A stretch of DNA of 64,000 bases from Arthrobacter crusticola (lineage in GTDB: Bacteria > Actinomycetota > Actinomycetes > Actinomycetales > Micrococcaceae). The stretch is taken from contig NZ_SMTK01000004.1 in NCBI RefSeq assembly GCF_004357995.1, forward strand, positions 372,001-436,000, read 5' to 3'. Shown here piece by piece: positions 53,453 through 61,945 of the stretch (the stretch's first letter is position 1; each line of letters opens with the position of its first letter). The notes beneath the pieces are model-generated. The model was not told the DNA's origin. It did not search any database and worked only from the letters and a program-made list of their open reading frames with translations. A program made the translations under genes and the position numbers.

Positions 53453-53962
53453 TCAGCGTTCGCCGGCGGAACCCGTGCGGTGGGCGGCAAAAAAGTCCTT
53501 GAGCAATGCGGCGCATTCGGCTTCGCGCACACCGGGGAACACCTCGGTCCAGTGGTTCAGCCGCCGCTCGCGCAGCACGTCGAACACCGACCCGGAGGCC
53601 CCCGCCTTGGGATCCCAGGCGCCGAAGACCACGCGGGGGATCCTCGCGAGCACCGACGCCCCCGCACACATCGCACACGGTTCAAGGGTCACCACCAGCG
53701 TGCAGCCCTCAAGCCGCCAGCTTCCCAGCACCCCTGCGGCCTGCCGGATCGCCTGGACCTCGGCGTGGGCGGTCGGATCGCCCAGCTCCTCCCGTTGGTT
53801 CCACCCGATACCGACCACGGTGCCGTCCGTGTCGATGACGACGGCGCCGATCGGCACATCGGCACTGCCGACATCGGCGGCCCGGTTCGTCCGCCCGGCC
53901 GCGGCGAGGGCGAGGCCCATCCACTGCTCGTGGTCGGCGGCACCTGCCGAAGGGAGGGTCAT
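53453..53962 (-). CDS. tadA: tRNA adenosine(34) deaminase TadA
   Basis: The 169-residue zinc deaminase has HAEV in DPTAHAEVQAIRQAAG and PCAMC in TLEPCAMCAGASVLA, plus DPKAGASGSVFDVLRERRLN. It converts A34 to inosine in tRNA-Arg(ACG), whose gene lies 4 kb away at 57927-57999. It starts 24 bases from the divergent upp gene, so the two promoters overlap. Confidence 0.95.
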   Translation of the reverse strand: MTLPSAGAADHEQWMGLALAAAGRTNRAADVGSADVPIGAVVIDTDGTVVGIGWNQREELGDPTAHAEVQAIRQAAGVLGSWRLEGCTLVVTLEPCAMCAGASVLARIPRVVFGAWDPKAGASGSVFDVLRERRLNHWTEVFPGVREAECAALLKDFFAAHRTGSAGER

Positions 53963-53985
53963 GCTCCCAATGGTACTTTTGACCT

Positions 53986-54621
53986 ATGCGCGTACTGGTA
54001 GTCGACCATCCCCTTGTGGCCCACAAACTGACCGTTCTCCGCGATAAGAACACGTCGTCGCCGGTGTTCCGGCTGCTGACCGAGGAACTGGTCACCCTCC
54101 TCGCCTATGAGGCCACCCGGGAGGTGCGGGTCGAATCCGTGCGGGTGGAGACGCCCGTCGAGACGGCGGTGGGCATCGGACTGGTCAAGCCGACCCCGCT
54201 GGTGGTCCCGATCCTCCGCGCCGGGCTCGGCATGCTCGAAGGCATGACCCGGCTCGTACCCACGGCGGAGGTCGGATTCCTGGGCATGGCCCGCAACGAG
54301 GAGACCCTCGAGGCGATCACATACGCCGAGCGGCTGCCCGATGACCTCACCGGACGCCAGGTCTTCGTGCTCGATCCGATGCTCGCCACCGGCGGCACGC
54401 TGCGCGAGGCGATCAAGTTCCTCTTCAAGCGCGGAGCCGCCGATGTCACATGCATCTGCCTGCTCGCCGCCCCCGAAGGCCTCGCGGCGCTGAAGGAGGA
54501 ACTCGAGGGCAAAAATGTCACGATTGTGCTTGCCTCGATAGACGAGAAACTCAACGACAAGTCCTATATCGTCCCGGGTCTGGGCGACGCCGGGGACCGC
54601 CTGTACGGCGTCGTCGGCTGA
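53986..54621 (+). CDS. upp: Uracil phosphoribosyltransferase
   Basis: The 211-residue salvage enzyme makes UMP from uracil and PRPP. Motifs are [33 protein letters not shown] (PRPP loop) and [14 protein letters not shown] at the C-terminus (uracil-binding). Length is standard. It is divergent from tadA. Confidence 0.97.
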   Translation: MRVLVVDHPLVAHKLTVLRDKNTSSPVFRLLTEELVTLLAYEATREVRVESVRVETPVETAVGIGLVKPTPLVVPILRAGLGMLEGMTRLVPTAEVGFLGMARNEETLEAITYAERLPDDLTGRQVFVLDPMLATGGTLREAIKFLFKRGAADVTCICLLAAPEGLAALKEELEGKNVTIVLASIDEKLNDKSYIVPGLGDAGDRLYGVVG

Positions 54622-54939
54622 CTTTCCGCCGTCCCGACACGCCCAGATCCGCGCCATTCCGCGGAATTAGGGCCCTTGTTACTTGCGCGTAACACAATGT
54701 GACGTGCAATAATCTCTCCTGTGAACACCAACTCAACAGCATCTGCAGCCGCAGCTGCCGCTGCGGATCCGGCGTCCGTTGCGGGATCGCGCTGTTGTCG
54801 AATGCACGCGTAACAGATCTACCCCAACCTGTTTCTGCATCACCGGTCCACGGCGGGCACCACCCCAGGTTCGTCCGGGCCAGGCTTCCCCCCAAGCATT
54901 CGCGCCGTTACGACGGCGACCCACTTTGAGGTTGTTTTC
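54622..54939. other. 318-base leader region of the winged-helix gene
   Basis: It contains a possible leader peptide: GTG at 54721 encodes MNTNSTASAAAAAAADPASV then AGSRCCRMHA and stops at 54813. AACCTG/CAGGTT repeats further on could pair. There is no other gene. This could be an attenuator or a spurious ORF. Confidence 0.4.
54721..54813 (+). CDS. Possible 30-residue leader peptide
   Basis: A GTG-started short frame ends SRCCRMHA just before TAA. It has poly-Ala and consecutive Cys codons near the end, reminiscent of amino-acid-sensing leader peptides in actinobacteria. TAATCT about 12 bases upstream could be a -10 giving a leaderless start. Support is weak. Confidence 0.3.
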   Translation: MNTNSTASAAAAAAADPASVAGSRCCRMHA

Positions 54940-55761
54940 ATGTCAGTAACTTCGGGCTACGTCCACATCTCCCTCCGAACCCAGCAGAACCGCGGTGCAT
55001 CCAGGCCGCAGTACGGCTCGGGCTACCCGTACGGCCCCGGCGCACCGGCCGCCCCGCCGTCGTACCGGCCGCTTCAGGCCGTCGGCTCCGAGGCGCATCC
55101 GATGACTGCCCCCACCCCCGTCGTCACGCCCAACGGCGTTCCCGGACCGCAGGCCGTGACCGGTGACACCAGTGCGCGGGGATTCGTCCTGTACGTCGCG
55201 CTCGACGAGGAGACGGCCGCGGCCAACGGCACCACCCTCTCCCGGCTCGCCCAGGATGTGCGGTCCTACGTCCGTTCACTGGTGCCCACGGCGGAAAGCC
55301 ATGCGGCCGTGGCGCTCGCGCCGGCCGATGCGCCGGGTTCGGACATCGACGTCGTCCGTGCGGCCCTCGGTGACCCGACCGTCCGCCGCCCCCGCCCCGA
55401 CCACCACGGCGTGCATCCCCACGCCTCCGCGCCCCGGCCTACCGGCGTGCTGATCGACCTCTCACGCCGCGAGGTGCACCTCGACGGCCAGGCCCTGAAC
55501 CTGACCTTCAAGGAGTTCGAACTCCTCAACTACCTCGTGGAGAACGGTGCCCGCACCGTGTGCCGCGAGGAACTGCTGAGCGGCCTGTGGCGCAACGCCG
55601 ACGAGGTGCCCAACGAGCGCACGATCGACGTCCACATCCGGCGGCTGCGCTCAAAGCTCGGACGCCTCGCGAACACCGTGCGCACCGTGCGCGGCCAGGG
55701 GTACCGGTTCTACGACCACCCCGAGGTCATCGTTTGGGCCGCACCCGAATACTCCATCTAG
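54940..55761 (+). CDS. Winged-helix (OmpR/PhoB-type) DNA-binding protein without receiver domain
   Basis: The 273-residue protein has a disordered Pro/Gly-rich N-terminus (about 1-75), a central alpha/beta region (FVLYVALDEETAAANGTTLS) and a C-terminal winged helix at about 165-262: NLTFKEFELLNYLVENGART, ERTIDVHIRRLRSKLG, TVRTVRGQGYRFY. No phospho-acceptor receiver is present, so it may act constitutively or respond to another signal. The start ATG is at 54940. Confidence 0.82.
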   Translation: MSVTSGYVHISLRTQQNRGASRPQYGSGYPYGPGAPAAPPSYRPLQAVGSEAHPMTAPTPVVTPNGVPGPQAVTGDTSARGFVLYVALDEETAAANGTTLSRLAQDVRSYVRSLVPTAESHAAVALAPADAPGSDIDVVRAALGDPTVRRPRPDHHGVHPHASAPRPTGVLIDLSRREVHLDGQALNLTFKEFELLNYLVENGARTVCREELLSGLWRNADEVPNERTIDVHIRRLRSKLGRLANTVRTVRGQGYRFYDHPEVIVWAAPEYSI

Positions 55762-55816
55762 GCGGGGGAAGCCCGCGCCCGGCCTCCCGGCCCGGGAGGC
55801 CGATAGGATTCGGCAT

Positions 55817-56356
55817 ATGGCATCCCATCACCTGAAACGGCTCATGCTGCTGCGCCACGCGAAGGCGGAGTGGGGGGCAGGAGTTGCCGACCACGAGCGT
55901 TCGCTCAGCTCGCGCGGGCATCTTGATGCACCCCTTGCCGGTCGCTGGATGGTGGAGAACGACGCCGTCCCCGACCTGATCCTGTGCTCCACGGCCCTGC
56001 GTGCCCGGCAGACGTGCACCTGGGTCAGCAAGGAGCTTGGAGACAAGGGGCCGACGCCCAAGCTCGAGGAGGGGCTCTACGCGGCGCGGGCGGTTGAGAT
56101 CCTCGCCCTGATCAACGCGGTGCCCTCAACGGTGACGAGCCTGCTCGTGGTAGCCCATATGCCCGGCGTGCAGGATCTGGCGATGCGCCTTGCCTCGGTG
56201 GATTCCGATGAGGACGCCGTGATGGAGATGGCGACGCACTACCCCACAGCGGGACTGACGGTTCTCCAGCACGACCGCGACTGGGCAGAACTCGACGGGC
56301 GGGACGCCGCCGTGACGGACTTCGTAGTGCGGCGGGCGCACTCCACCAGCAGGTAG
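55817..56356 (+). CDS. SixA-like histidine phosphatase
   Basis: The 179-residue protein has the catalytic LMLLRHAKAEWG (RHxK), CSTALRARQT and VVAHMPGVQDLA, as in SixA phosphohistidine phosphatases that act on phosphorylated histidine proteins. The partner is unknown; no histidine kinase is in the window. It ends four bases from the convergent flavin reductase. Confidence 0.9.
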   Translation: MASHHLKRLMLLRHAKAEWGAGVADHERSLSSRGHLDAPLAGRWMVENDAVPDLILCSTALRARQTCTWVSKELGDKGPTPKLEEGLYAARAVEILALINAVPSTVTSLLVVAHMPGVQDLAMRLASVDSDEDAVMEMATHYPTAGLTVLQHDRDWAELDGRDAAVTDFVVRRAHSTSR

Positions 56357-56359
56357 GTC

Positions 56360-57778
56360 CTACAGGCCATACTTTTCAAGGAGCCGCAGCCACACCTCGC
56401 TGACAGTGGGGTACGGCGGCACCGCATGCCACAGCCGGTCCAGGGGGACCTCCCCGACGACGGCGATGGTCGCCGAGTGAAGCAGTTCGGCCACGTCCGG
56501 GCCGGTGAAGGCTACGCCGACGATCACCTTGCGGTCCTCATCGACGACCATCGTCGCCCAGCCGGTGTATTTGTCGGAGTGGATCGAGGTCCCGGCGACG
56601 GTGATGGGGAGCGAGGTCTCGGACACCCGGAGGCCGTCGGCCTGCGCCGCCTCGGCCGTCCGCCCGACCATGGCGATCTCCGGATCCGTGAACACCACCT
56701 GGGGGACGGCGTACTTGTTGGCCGTCGAGGTGTACTTGCTCCACTCCTCGGCCGTGTCGCCCAACGTGCCCGCCGCCCGCGCGACGATCGCGTCGGCCGT
56801 GACCCGGGCCTCGTATTTGCCCTGATGGGTGAGCAGCACCTGTCCGGCGGCGTCCCCCACCGCATAGAGCCAGGTGGGCCCGTCCACGGCGCGCCCGGTG
56901 AGGTCGAAGGTCAGCGTCTTCGGATCCAGTCCGAGCTCCTCGAGCCCAAGGCCTCTCGTATTGGCGGTCCGGCCGGTAGAGACGAGCAGCTTGTCCCCGG
57001 TCGCGTGGCGGTTGCCGGCGAGGGTCAGGACGAACCGGCCGTCCTCGTCGAGCCGGACGGACTCCGTGGCGGTGTCGGTCAGAATCTCCACGTTGTCCCG
57101 CCGCAGGCCCTTTTCGACGAGTTTGACCCCCTCCGGCGGATAGTTGCTGAGGAGTTTGTGGCGGGCCACCACGGTGACCCGGGAGCCGAGCCGGGCGTAT
57201 GCCTGGGCGAGTTCCACCCCGGAGACGCCGCCGCCGAGGACAACAAGCCGCTCGGGTACCTCCTTGGCGGAGGTGGCCTCCCGGGTTCCCCAGTAGTCGA
57301 GGCCGGCGAGGCCATCGACGGGCGGGACGTTCGGCGTCGAGCCGGTGGCAAAGACCACGGCGTGGCGGGCGGTGACGCTGGTGGTCTCGCCGTCGAGCTG
57401 CACCTCGACCGTGCGCTCGCCCGAGACCCGGGCGGAGCCCCTCAGCAGCGTGATGCCGGCACCGTTGACCCAGTCGACCTGGGAGGCGTCGTCCCAGTTG
57501 TTGGTCATGCGCGTCCGCCGCTCGAGTACCTGCTGCGCATCGAGCTTCCCCGTGACGGCCTCCTTGGCCCCTGAGACCTCGCGGGCGCGGTTGAGGACGG
57601 TCCCGGAGCGCAGCAGGGCCTTGGAGGGCATGCACGCCCAGTAGGAACACTCCCCGCCCACAAGCTCGGATTCCACGAGCACCGAGCTCAGCCCGGCGGC
57701 CACCACCCTCCCGGCGACGTTCTCACCCGAGGATCCGGCCCCAATAACGATGACATCGGTTTCCTGCGCTTCGCTCAT
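56360..57778 (-). CDS. FAD-dependent pyridine nucleotide-disulfide oxidoreductase
   Basis: The 472-residue enzyme has FAD motif VIVIGAGSSGENVAGRVVAA, redox-active Cys pair GGECSYWACMPSKALLR (CxxxxC), NAD(P) motif LVVLGGGVSGVELAQAYARL, and C-terminal LWHAVPPYPTVSEVWLRLLE. It belongs to the glutathione/dihydrolipoamide reductase group. Without a lipoyl or mycothiol partner in the window, the substrate is open. The ATG at 57778 follows GGTGGAAAG; a longer upstream frame runs into the tRNA region and is false. Confidence 0.88.
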   Translation of the reverse strand: MSEAQETDVIVIGAGSSGENVAGRVVAAGLSSVLVESELVGGECSYWACMPSKALLRSGTVLNRAREVSGAKEAVTGKLDAQQVLERRTRMTNNWDDASQVDWVNGAGITLLRGSARVSGERTVEVQLDGETTSVTARHAVVFATGSTPNVPPVDGLAGLDYWGTREATSAKEVPERLVVLGGGVSGVELAQAYARLGSRVTVVARHKLLSNYPPEGVKLVEKGLRRDNVEILTDTATESVRLDEDGRFVLTLAGNRHATGDKLLVSTGRTANTRGLGLEELGLDPKTLTFDLTGRAVDGPTWLYAVGDAAGQVLLTHQGKYEARVTADAIVARAAGTLGDTAEEWSKYTSTANKYAVPQVVFTDPEIAMVGRTAEAAQADGLRVSETSLPITVAGTSIHSDKYTGWATMVVDEDRKVIVGVAFTGPDVAELLHSATIAVVGEVPLDRLWHAVPPYPTVSEVWLRLLEKYGL

Positions 57779-57874
57779 GTGCAGAGCTTTCCACCTGCAT
57801 ATGGGCAAGGCAATGGCAGTGCCCGGAGCGGGCGGAACATTACGGTGGGGGAGTGCGGGCCGCCGGAGGGCACG

Positions 57875-57905
57875 AAAAAGCCCCGGCCAACAGCCGGGGC
57901 TTTTT
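57875..57905 (-). terminator. Intrinsic terminator of tRNA-Arg
   Basis: AAAAAGCCCCGGC-caaca-GCCGGGGCTTTTT: 13-base arms with T-runs on both ends, 22 bases past the tRNA 3' end on the reverse strand. It is a classic bidirectional terminator. Confidence 0.9.
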
Positions 57906-57926
57906 GTCTTACGCTTGGTTCTCCAG

Positions 57927-57999
57927 TGCGCGCGAAGGGATTCGAACCCCCAACCTTCTGATCCGTAGTCAGATGCTCTATCCGTTGAGCTACGCACGC
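57927..57999 (-). tRNA. tRNA-Arg(ACG)
   Basis: The acceptor GCGTGCG/CGCGCGC pairs with one G-U. D-arm GCTCAACGGATAGAGC, anticodon arm TCTGA-CTACGGA-TCAGA (anticodon ACG) and T-arm GGGGG-TTCGAAT-CCCTT follow. CCA is not encoded. The ACG wobble A is the sole usual bacterial TadA target. Confidence 0.95.
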
Positions 58000-58128
58000 A
58001 TCCGGCGGACAGTTCAGCGGTAAGGCTGCTTGTCCTGCCGGGTGGCTGTTTGGCCTTGAACAACTTTACAGGCAAATTGCGGTACCGCCTAATTGCGCCG
58101 GAGCCCCGGTTTGAACTATACCGGTCTA

Positions 58129-58144
58129 TGTGACCTTAATCACT
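58129..58144 (+). promoter_or_regulatory. CRP/GlxR-type site before pckG
   Basis: TGTGACCTTAATCACT matches the actinobacterial cAMP-receptor consensus TGTGANNTANNTCACA at both half-sites. It is 148 bases before the pckG start. In Corynebacterium GlxR is a global regulator of carbon metabolism, so carbon-source control of gluconeogenesis is plausible. Confidence 0.65.
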
Positions 58145-58186
58145 TAAGTGGGGAAGGATCATTTTGTGATCCGCGTCATTACAGGG

Positions 58187-58222
58187 TTTTTCGTCGCCGG
58201 GCGATCGGGCGGCGACGAAAAA
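58187..58222 (+). promoter_or_regulatory. Stem-loop in the pckG leader
   Basis: TTTTTCGTCGCC / GGCGACGAAAAA: 12-base perfect arms with a 12-base GC-rich loop, 70 bases before the pckG start. There is no T-run after it in the forward direction, so an mRNA stability or regulatory element is more likely than a terminator for pckG. A second imperfect GGCC hairpin follows. Confidence 0.45.
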
Positions 58223-58291
58223 AGGCCCCGGACGGCCTATCGGGCCCCTTTAGCATCGAAGCACATCTCGCACCCAACGGAGGGAAGACTA

Positions 58292-60178
58292 ATGGGCAAT
58301 CCCGTGCGCCAGCAGGATCAGGGTCACCAGGGAGGTGCAGGCTCCGGTCGGCACGCCGCTTCGGCCACGGACGGCGCAGCTGCTCCGACCACCCACGCCC
58401 GCCTGCTCGCCTGGGTCGCCGAAACCGCCGAGCTCACCCAGCCTGACAGCGTGTACTGGGTGGATGGATCAGAGGCCGAGTACACCCGGCTTACCGACGA
58501 GCTCGTCGAGGCCGGAACACTTGTGCGGCTCAATCCAGACACCTTCCCCAATTCCTTCGCCGCCTTCTCGGACCCGAAGGACGTCGCCCGGGTCGAGGAG
58601 CAAACCTTCATCTGCTCCGAGGACGAGCGGGAGGCGGGTTTCACCAATAACTGGATGGACCCGGCGGAGATGAAGGGCAAGCTGCGCACCCTCTTCAACG
58701 GCTCGATGCGGGGCCGGACGATGTATGTCATCCCCTTCGTGATGGGCCACCTCGACGCCGAGGATCCCAAGTTCGGGGTGGAGATCACCGACAGCGCCTA
58801 CGTGGTGGCCTCGATGCGCATCATGGCCCGGATCGGCACGGACGTGCTGAACCGCATGACCGAGCTCGACGCGGACTTCGTTCCCGCCCTTCACTCCCTG
58901 GGCGCGCCGCTGGCCGAGGGCGAAGCCGATGTCCCGTGGCCGTGCAACGACAACAAATGGATCGTCCACTTCCCGGAGGAGCGTTCAATCTGGTCCTTCG
59001 GCTCCGGCTACGGCGGCAACGCCCTGCTGGGCAAGAAGTGCTACTCCCTCCGCATCGCCTCGGTGATGGCCCGTGACGAGGGCTGGCTGGCCGAGCACAT
59101 GCTGATCCTCAAGCTCACCTCCCCGCAGGACAAGAGCTACTACCTGTCGGCGGCCTTCCCCTCGGCCTGCGGGAAGACGAACCTGGCGCTCCTCGACCCC
59201 ACCATCGAGGGCTGGAAGGTCGAGACCCTCGGCGACGACATCACCTGGATGCGCTTCGGCAAAGAGGGGGAGCTGCGGGCAGTCAATCCCGAGGCCGGCC
59301 TGTTCGGCGTCGCACCGGGTACCGGCTGGGGGACCAACCCGAACGCCATGCGCGCCATCGCCAAGGGCAACTCCATCTTCACCAATGTCGCCCTCACCGA
59401 CGACGGCGGCGTCTGGTGGGAGGGCATGACCGAGGAGACCCCCACGCACCTCACCGACTGGCAGGGCAATGAGTGGACGCCCGAGTCCGGGCAGCCCGCG
59501 GCCCACCCCAACTCCCGGTTCTGCACGCCCATCGACCAGATCGACATGCTGGCCGAGGAATACTACCGGCCCGACGGTGTCGAACTCTCGGCCATCCTCT
59601 TCGGTGGCCGGCGCAAGACCACCGTGCCGCTGGTCACCCAGTCGCGCGACTGGGCGAACGGCATCTTCATGGGCTCAACCCTCTCCTCCGAGACCACGGC
59701 GGCGGCCGCCGGGGAGGTGGGCTTGGTGCGCCGTGATCCGATGGCCATGCTCCCCTTCATCGGCTACGACGCCGGAGACTACCTCCGGCACTGGATCACC
59801 CTGAGCTCCAAGGGCGATCAGGCGCGGCTGCCCAAGATCTTCCTCGTCAACTGGTTCCGGCGCACGGCCGACGGCGGGTTCGCCTGGCCCGGGTTCGGGG
59901 ACAACGCGCGGGTGCTCAAGTGGGTCATTGAACGCATCGAGGGGACCGCCGATGCGATCGAGACCCCGATCGGGTTCGTGCCCACCCCGGATGCCCTCGA
60001 CCTGACCGGGCTGGATATGACCCCGGCGGAGGTGGAGGCGGCCGTCCACGTCGACTCCGCCGAATGGGCTGCCGAACTCAAGGGGATCGAGGAGTGGTAC
60101 GACCGCTTCGGCGAATCCCTGCCCGAGGAACTGCGCGGCCAGCTGACCGAGCTCAAGGAACGCTTCCAGTTCAGCTGA
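58292..60178 (+). CDS. pckG: Phosphoenolpyruvate carboxykinase (GTP)
   Basis: The 628-residue enzyme converts oxaloacetate and GTP to PEP, CO2 and GDP, the committed step of gluconeogenesis. Motifs are [18 protein letters not shown] (P-loop with the reactive Cys), [28 protein letters not shown], and [20 protein letters not shown]. The GTP type and this length are standard for actinobacteria. The ATG at 58292 has GGAGGGAAG upstream. A CRP/GlxR-type site and a stem-loop lie in the leader. Confidence 0.97.
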   Translation: MGNPVRQQDQGHQGGAGSGRHAASATDGAAAPTTHARLLAWVAETAELTQPDSVYWVDGSEAEYTRLTDELVEAGTLVRLNPDTFPNSFAAFSDPKDVARVEEQTFICSEDEREAGFTNNWMDPAEMKGKLRTLFNGSMRGRTMYVIPFVMGHLDAEDPKFGVEITDSAYVVASMRIMARIGTDVLNRMTELDADFVPALHSLGAPLAEGEADVPWPCNDNKWIVHFPEERSIWSFGSGYGGNALLGKKCYSLRIASVMARDEGWLAEHMLILKLTSPQDKSYYLSAAFPSACGKTNLALLDPTIEGWKVETLGDDITWMRFGKEGELRAVNPEAGLFGVAPGTGWGTNPNAMRAIAKGNSIFTNVALTDDGGVWWEGMTEETPTHLTDWQGNEWTPESGQPAAHPNSRFCTPIDQIDMLAEEYYRPDGVELSAILFGGRRKTTVPLVTQSRDWANGIFMGSTLSSETTAAAAGEVGLVRRDPMAMLPFIGYDAGDYLRHWITLSSKGDQARLPKIFLVNWFRRTADGGFAWPGFGDNARVLKWVIERIEGTADAIETPIGFVPTPDALDLTGLDMTPAEVEAAVHVDSAEWAAELKGIEEWYDRFGESLPEELRGQLTELKERFQFS

Positions 60179-60206
60179 ACCCTCAGCTGAGATTCCGCCG
60201 AACACG

Positions 60207-60245
60207 ACGAAGCCCCCGTCTCCTTCCCGGAGGCGGGGGCTTCGT
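60207..60245 (+). terminator. Bidirectional terminator between pckG and thioredoxin
   Basis: ACGAAGCCCCCGTCTCC / GGAGGCGGGGGCTTCGT: 17-base stem with one G-U pair and a five-base loop, in the middle of the convergent gap. It serves both genes. Confidence 0.8.
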
Positions 60246-60273
60246 GGTGTTCAACCGGCTAGGGTGCCGCGGG

Positions 60274-60654
60274 TCAGTTGGCGTTCGGCTCGGCGGCCTG
60301 CTGCTGGGCGACCTGCTCGTGGACGGCCTTCATGTCCAGGCCCTTGACGGCGTCGACGAGTTCGGAGAACTGCGAGGAGTTCAGCGCGCCGGGCTGGGAG
60401 AAGACGAGCACGTTCTCGCGGAACGCCATCAGCGTCGGGATCGAGGTGATCCCGGCGGCGGCGGCGAGGGACTGCTCGGCCTCGGTGTCGACCTTGGCGA
60501 AGACGACGTCCTCGTGCTCCTTGGAGGCGGCGTCGTACACGGGGGCGAACCGGGTGCACGGGGCGCACCAGCCGGCCCAGAAATCGACAAACACGATGTC
60601 GTTGTTCTCGATGGTCTCGGGGAAGCTTGCCTCGGTGATGTCGATGGTTGCCAT
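60274..60654 (-). CDS. Thioredoxin
   Basis: The 126-residue thioredoxin has active site DFWAGWCAPCTRFAPVYD, VFAKVDTEAEQSLAAAAGI, cis-Pro in GITSIPTLMAFREN, and a short Gln/Ala tail (VAQQQAAEPNAN) beyond the usual fold. It is cytoplasmic. The tail is an unusual addition of about 15 residues. Confidence 0.92.
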   Translation of the reverse strand: MATIDITEASFPETIENNDIVFVDFWAGWCAPCTRFAPVYDAASKEHEDVVFAKVDTEAEQSLAAAAGITSIPTLMAFRENVLVFSQPGALNSSQFSELVDAVKGLDMKAVHEQVAQQQAAEPNAN

Positions 60655-60867
60655 GGGGAACTCCTTGGGTGGGGTGGATAGGTGCGGCTGCAGCGGTGGC
60701 GGCCCAGGTGCGACCGGGGGCCAGCAGATTTCGGAATCCGGGCCGGAGCGGGGATCCCTGCGTCCCGCCGCACACAGGAGGCAGCTGAAACTGCATCAAA
60801 GACTATCCGATTCTCACGATTTAAGCAAATTGTAAGCGTGAGGTCTCTCCGGGGGTGCCAGCCGGAC

Positions 60868-61881
60868 TCAGCGGTTCCGCCGCCCGCCGTCCCCCTGCCG
60901 CGGGCGCAGGCGCGAGTTGGGAAGCACCGGCGCCGGCAGGGGCCGCAGCCCGTGTTCCTCGGGAAGGCCGAAGCGCGGCGCGCCGTCCGCGGGCGCCATG
61001 CCCGGCTCGACTTCGGCTGTCCACGCGGCCCGGAACTTCACGATCTCCTCGTGGGTCCGGCCGACGAAGTTCCACCACATCACAATGTCCTCGCCGAACG
61101 GTTCCCCGCCGATGACGAGCAGCCGGGCCGGTCCATCCGCCGTGGCGGTGATCTCCACCGCTGTCCCTCCGGGGGCGAGGTAGGCGAGCTCGCCTGCGGT
61201 GACCGGCGTGCCGTTGACCTCGAGGCTTCCGCTGTCGAGGAGGATGCCGTGCTCGAACTCCGGAAAAACGTCGAAGGTGACGCTCCTCCCGGCCGCGAAC
61301 TGGAGTTCGGCGCCCAGCAGGGGCGAATAGGTGGTGACCGGTGAGGTGGATCCACCGAAGCTGCCCAGGAACACCGAGAGCGTGTAGCCGTCGCCGGAGA
61401 CCGGCTCCGGGGCGTAGTGCTCGAAGCCGCGCTCGGTGTGCCGGAAGGCGTCGGGAAGGGCCAGCCATAGCTGGACGCCGTGCATCACCGGGGCCGCGGA
61501 GGTCGCCACCTCCGAGTGGGAGATCCCGGACCCCGCGGTCATGAGGTTCAGCTCGCCCGGCCGGATGAACGCGTGGTTGGCAGCACTGTCGCGGTGCTCG
61601 ATCTCGCCGGCAAAGAGCCAGCTCACAGTCTGAAGCCCGGTGTGCGGGTGCGGGGGCACCGACATCCCGCCTGCGTCGCTCACCGGCTCGGGCCCGTAGT
61701 GGTCAAGGAAGCACCAGGCGCCGATCAGAGACCGGTTCCGCTGGGGCAGCGTGCGCCGCACGCCCATGGCACGGGGGCCCCCGAGGGGGACCTCACGCGG
61801 CTGCAGGATGTCGACGCGGCCGCGCGCGTCGTCCCCGCTGCTGCACACCACGGGGGTTGGGTCGAGTTCAAGGTTGCTCAT
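60868..61881 (-). CDS. Pirin family protein
   Basis: The 337-residue bicupin has metal-binding motifs PPHPHTGLQTVSWLFAGEIE and HRDSAANHAFIRPGELNLMT, then SGISHSEVATSAAPVMHGVQ. Pirins bind Fe or Ni and some are quercetin dioxygenases. The ATG at 61881 has GGAG seven bases upstream, better than one at 61893. The C-terminus is Arg-rich. Confidence 0.92.
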   Translation of the reverse strand: MSNLELDPTPVVCSSGDDARGRVDILQPREVPLGGPRAMGVRRTLPQRNRSLIGAWCFLDHYGPEPVSDAGGMSVPPHPHTGLQTVSWLFAGEIEHRDSAANHAFIRPGELNLMTAGSGISHSEVATSAAPVMHGVQLWLALPDAFRHTERGFEHYAPEPVSGDGYTLSVFLGSFGGSTSPVTTYSPLLGAELQFAAGRSVTFDVFPEFEHGILLDSGSLEVNGTPVTAGELAYLAPGGTAVEITATADGPARLLVIGGEPFGEDIVMWWNFVGRTHEEIVKFRAAWTAEVEPGMAPADGAPRFGLPEEHGLRPLPAPVLPNSRLRPRQGDGGRRNR

Positions 61882-61945
61882 TGGTGTCTCCATCAGGGGT
61901 GTGAAGCGGCTGCCTAGGGGCCGTCCGCTTCAGGTTGCCGCCGGT

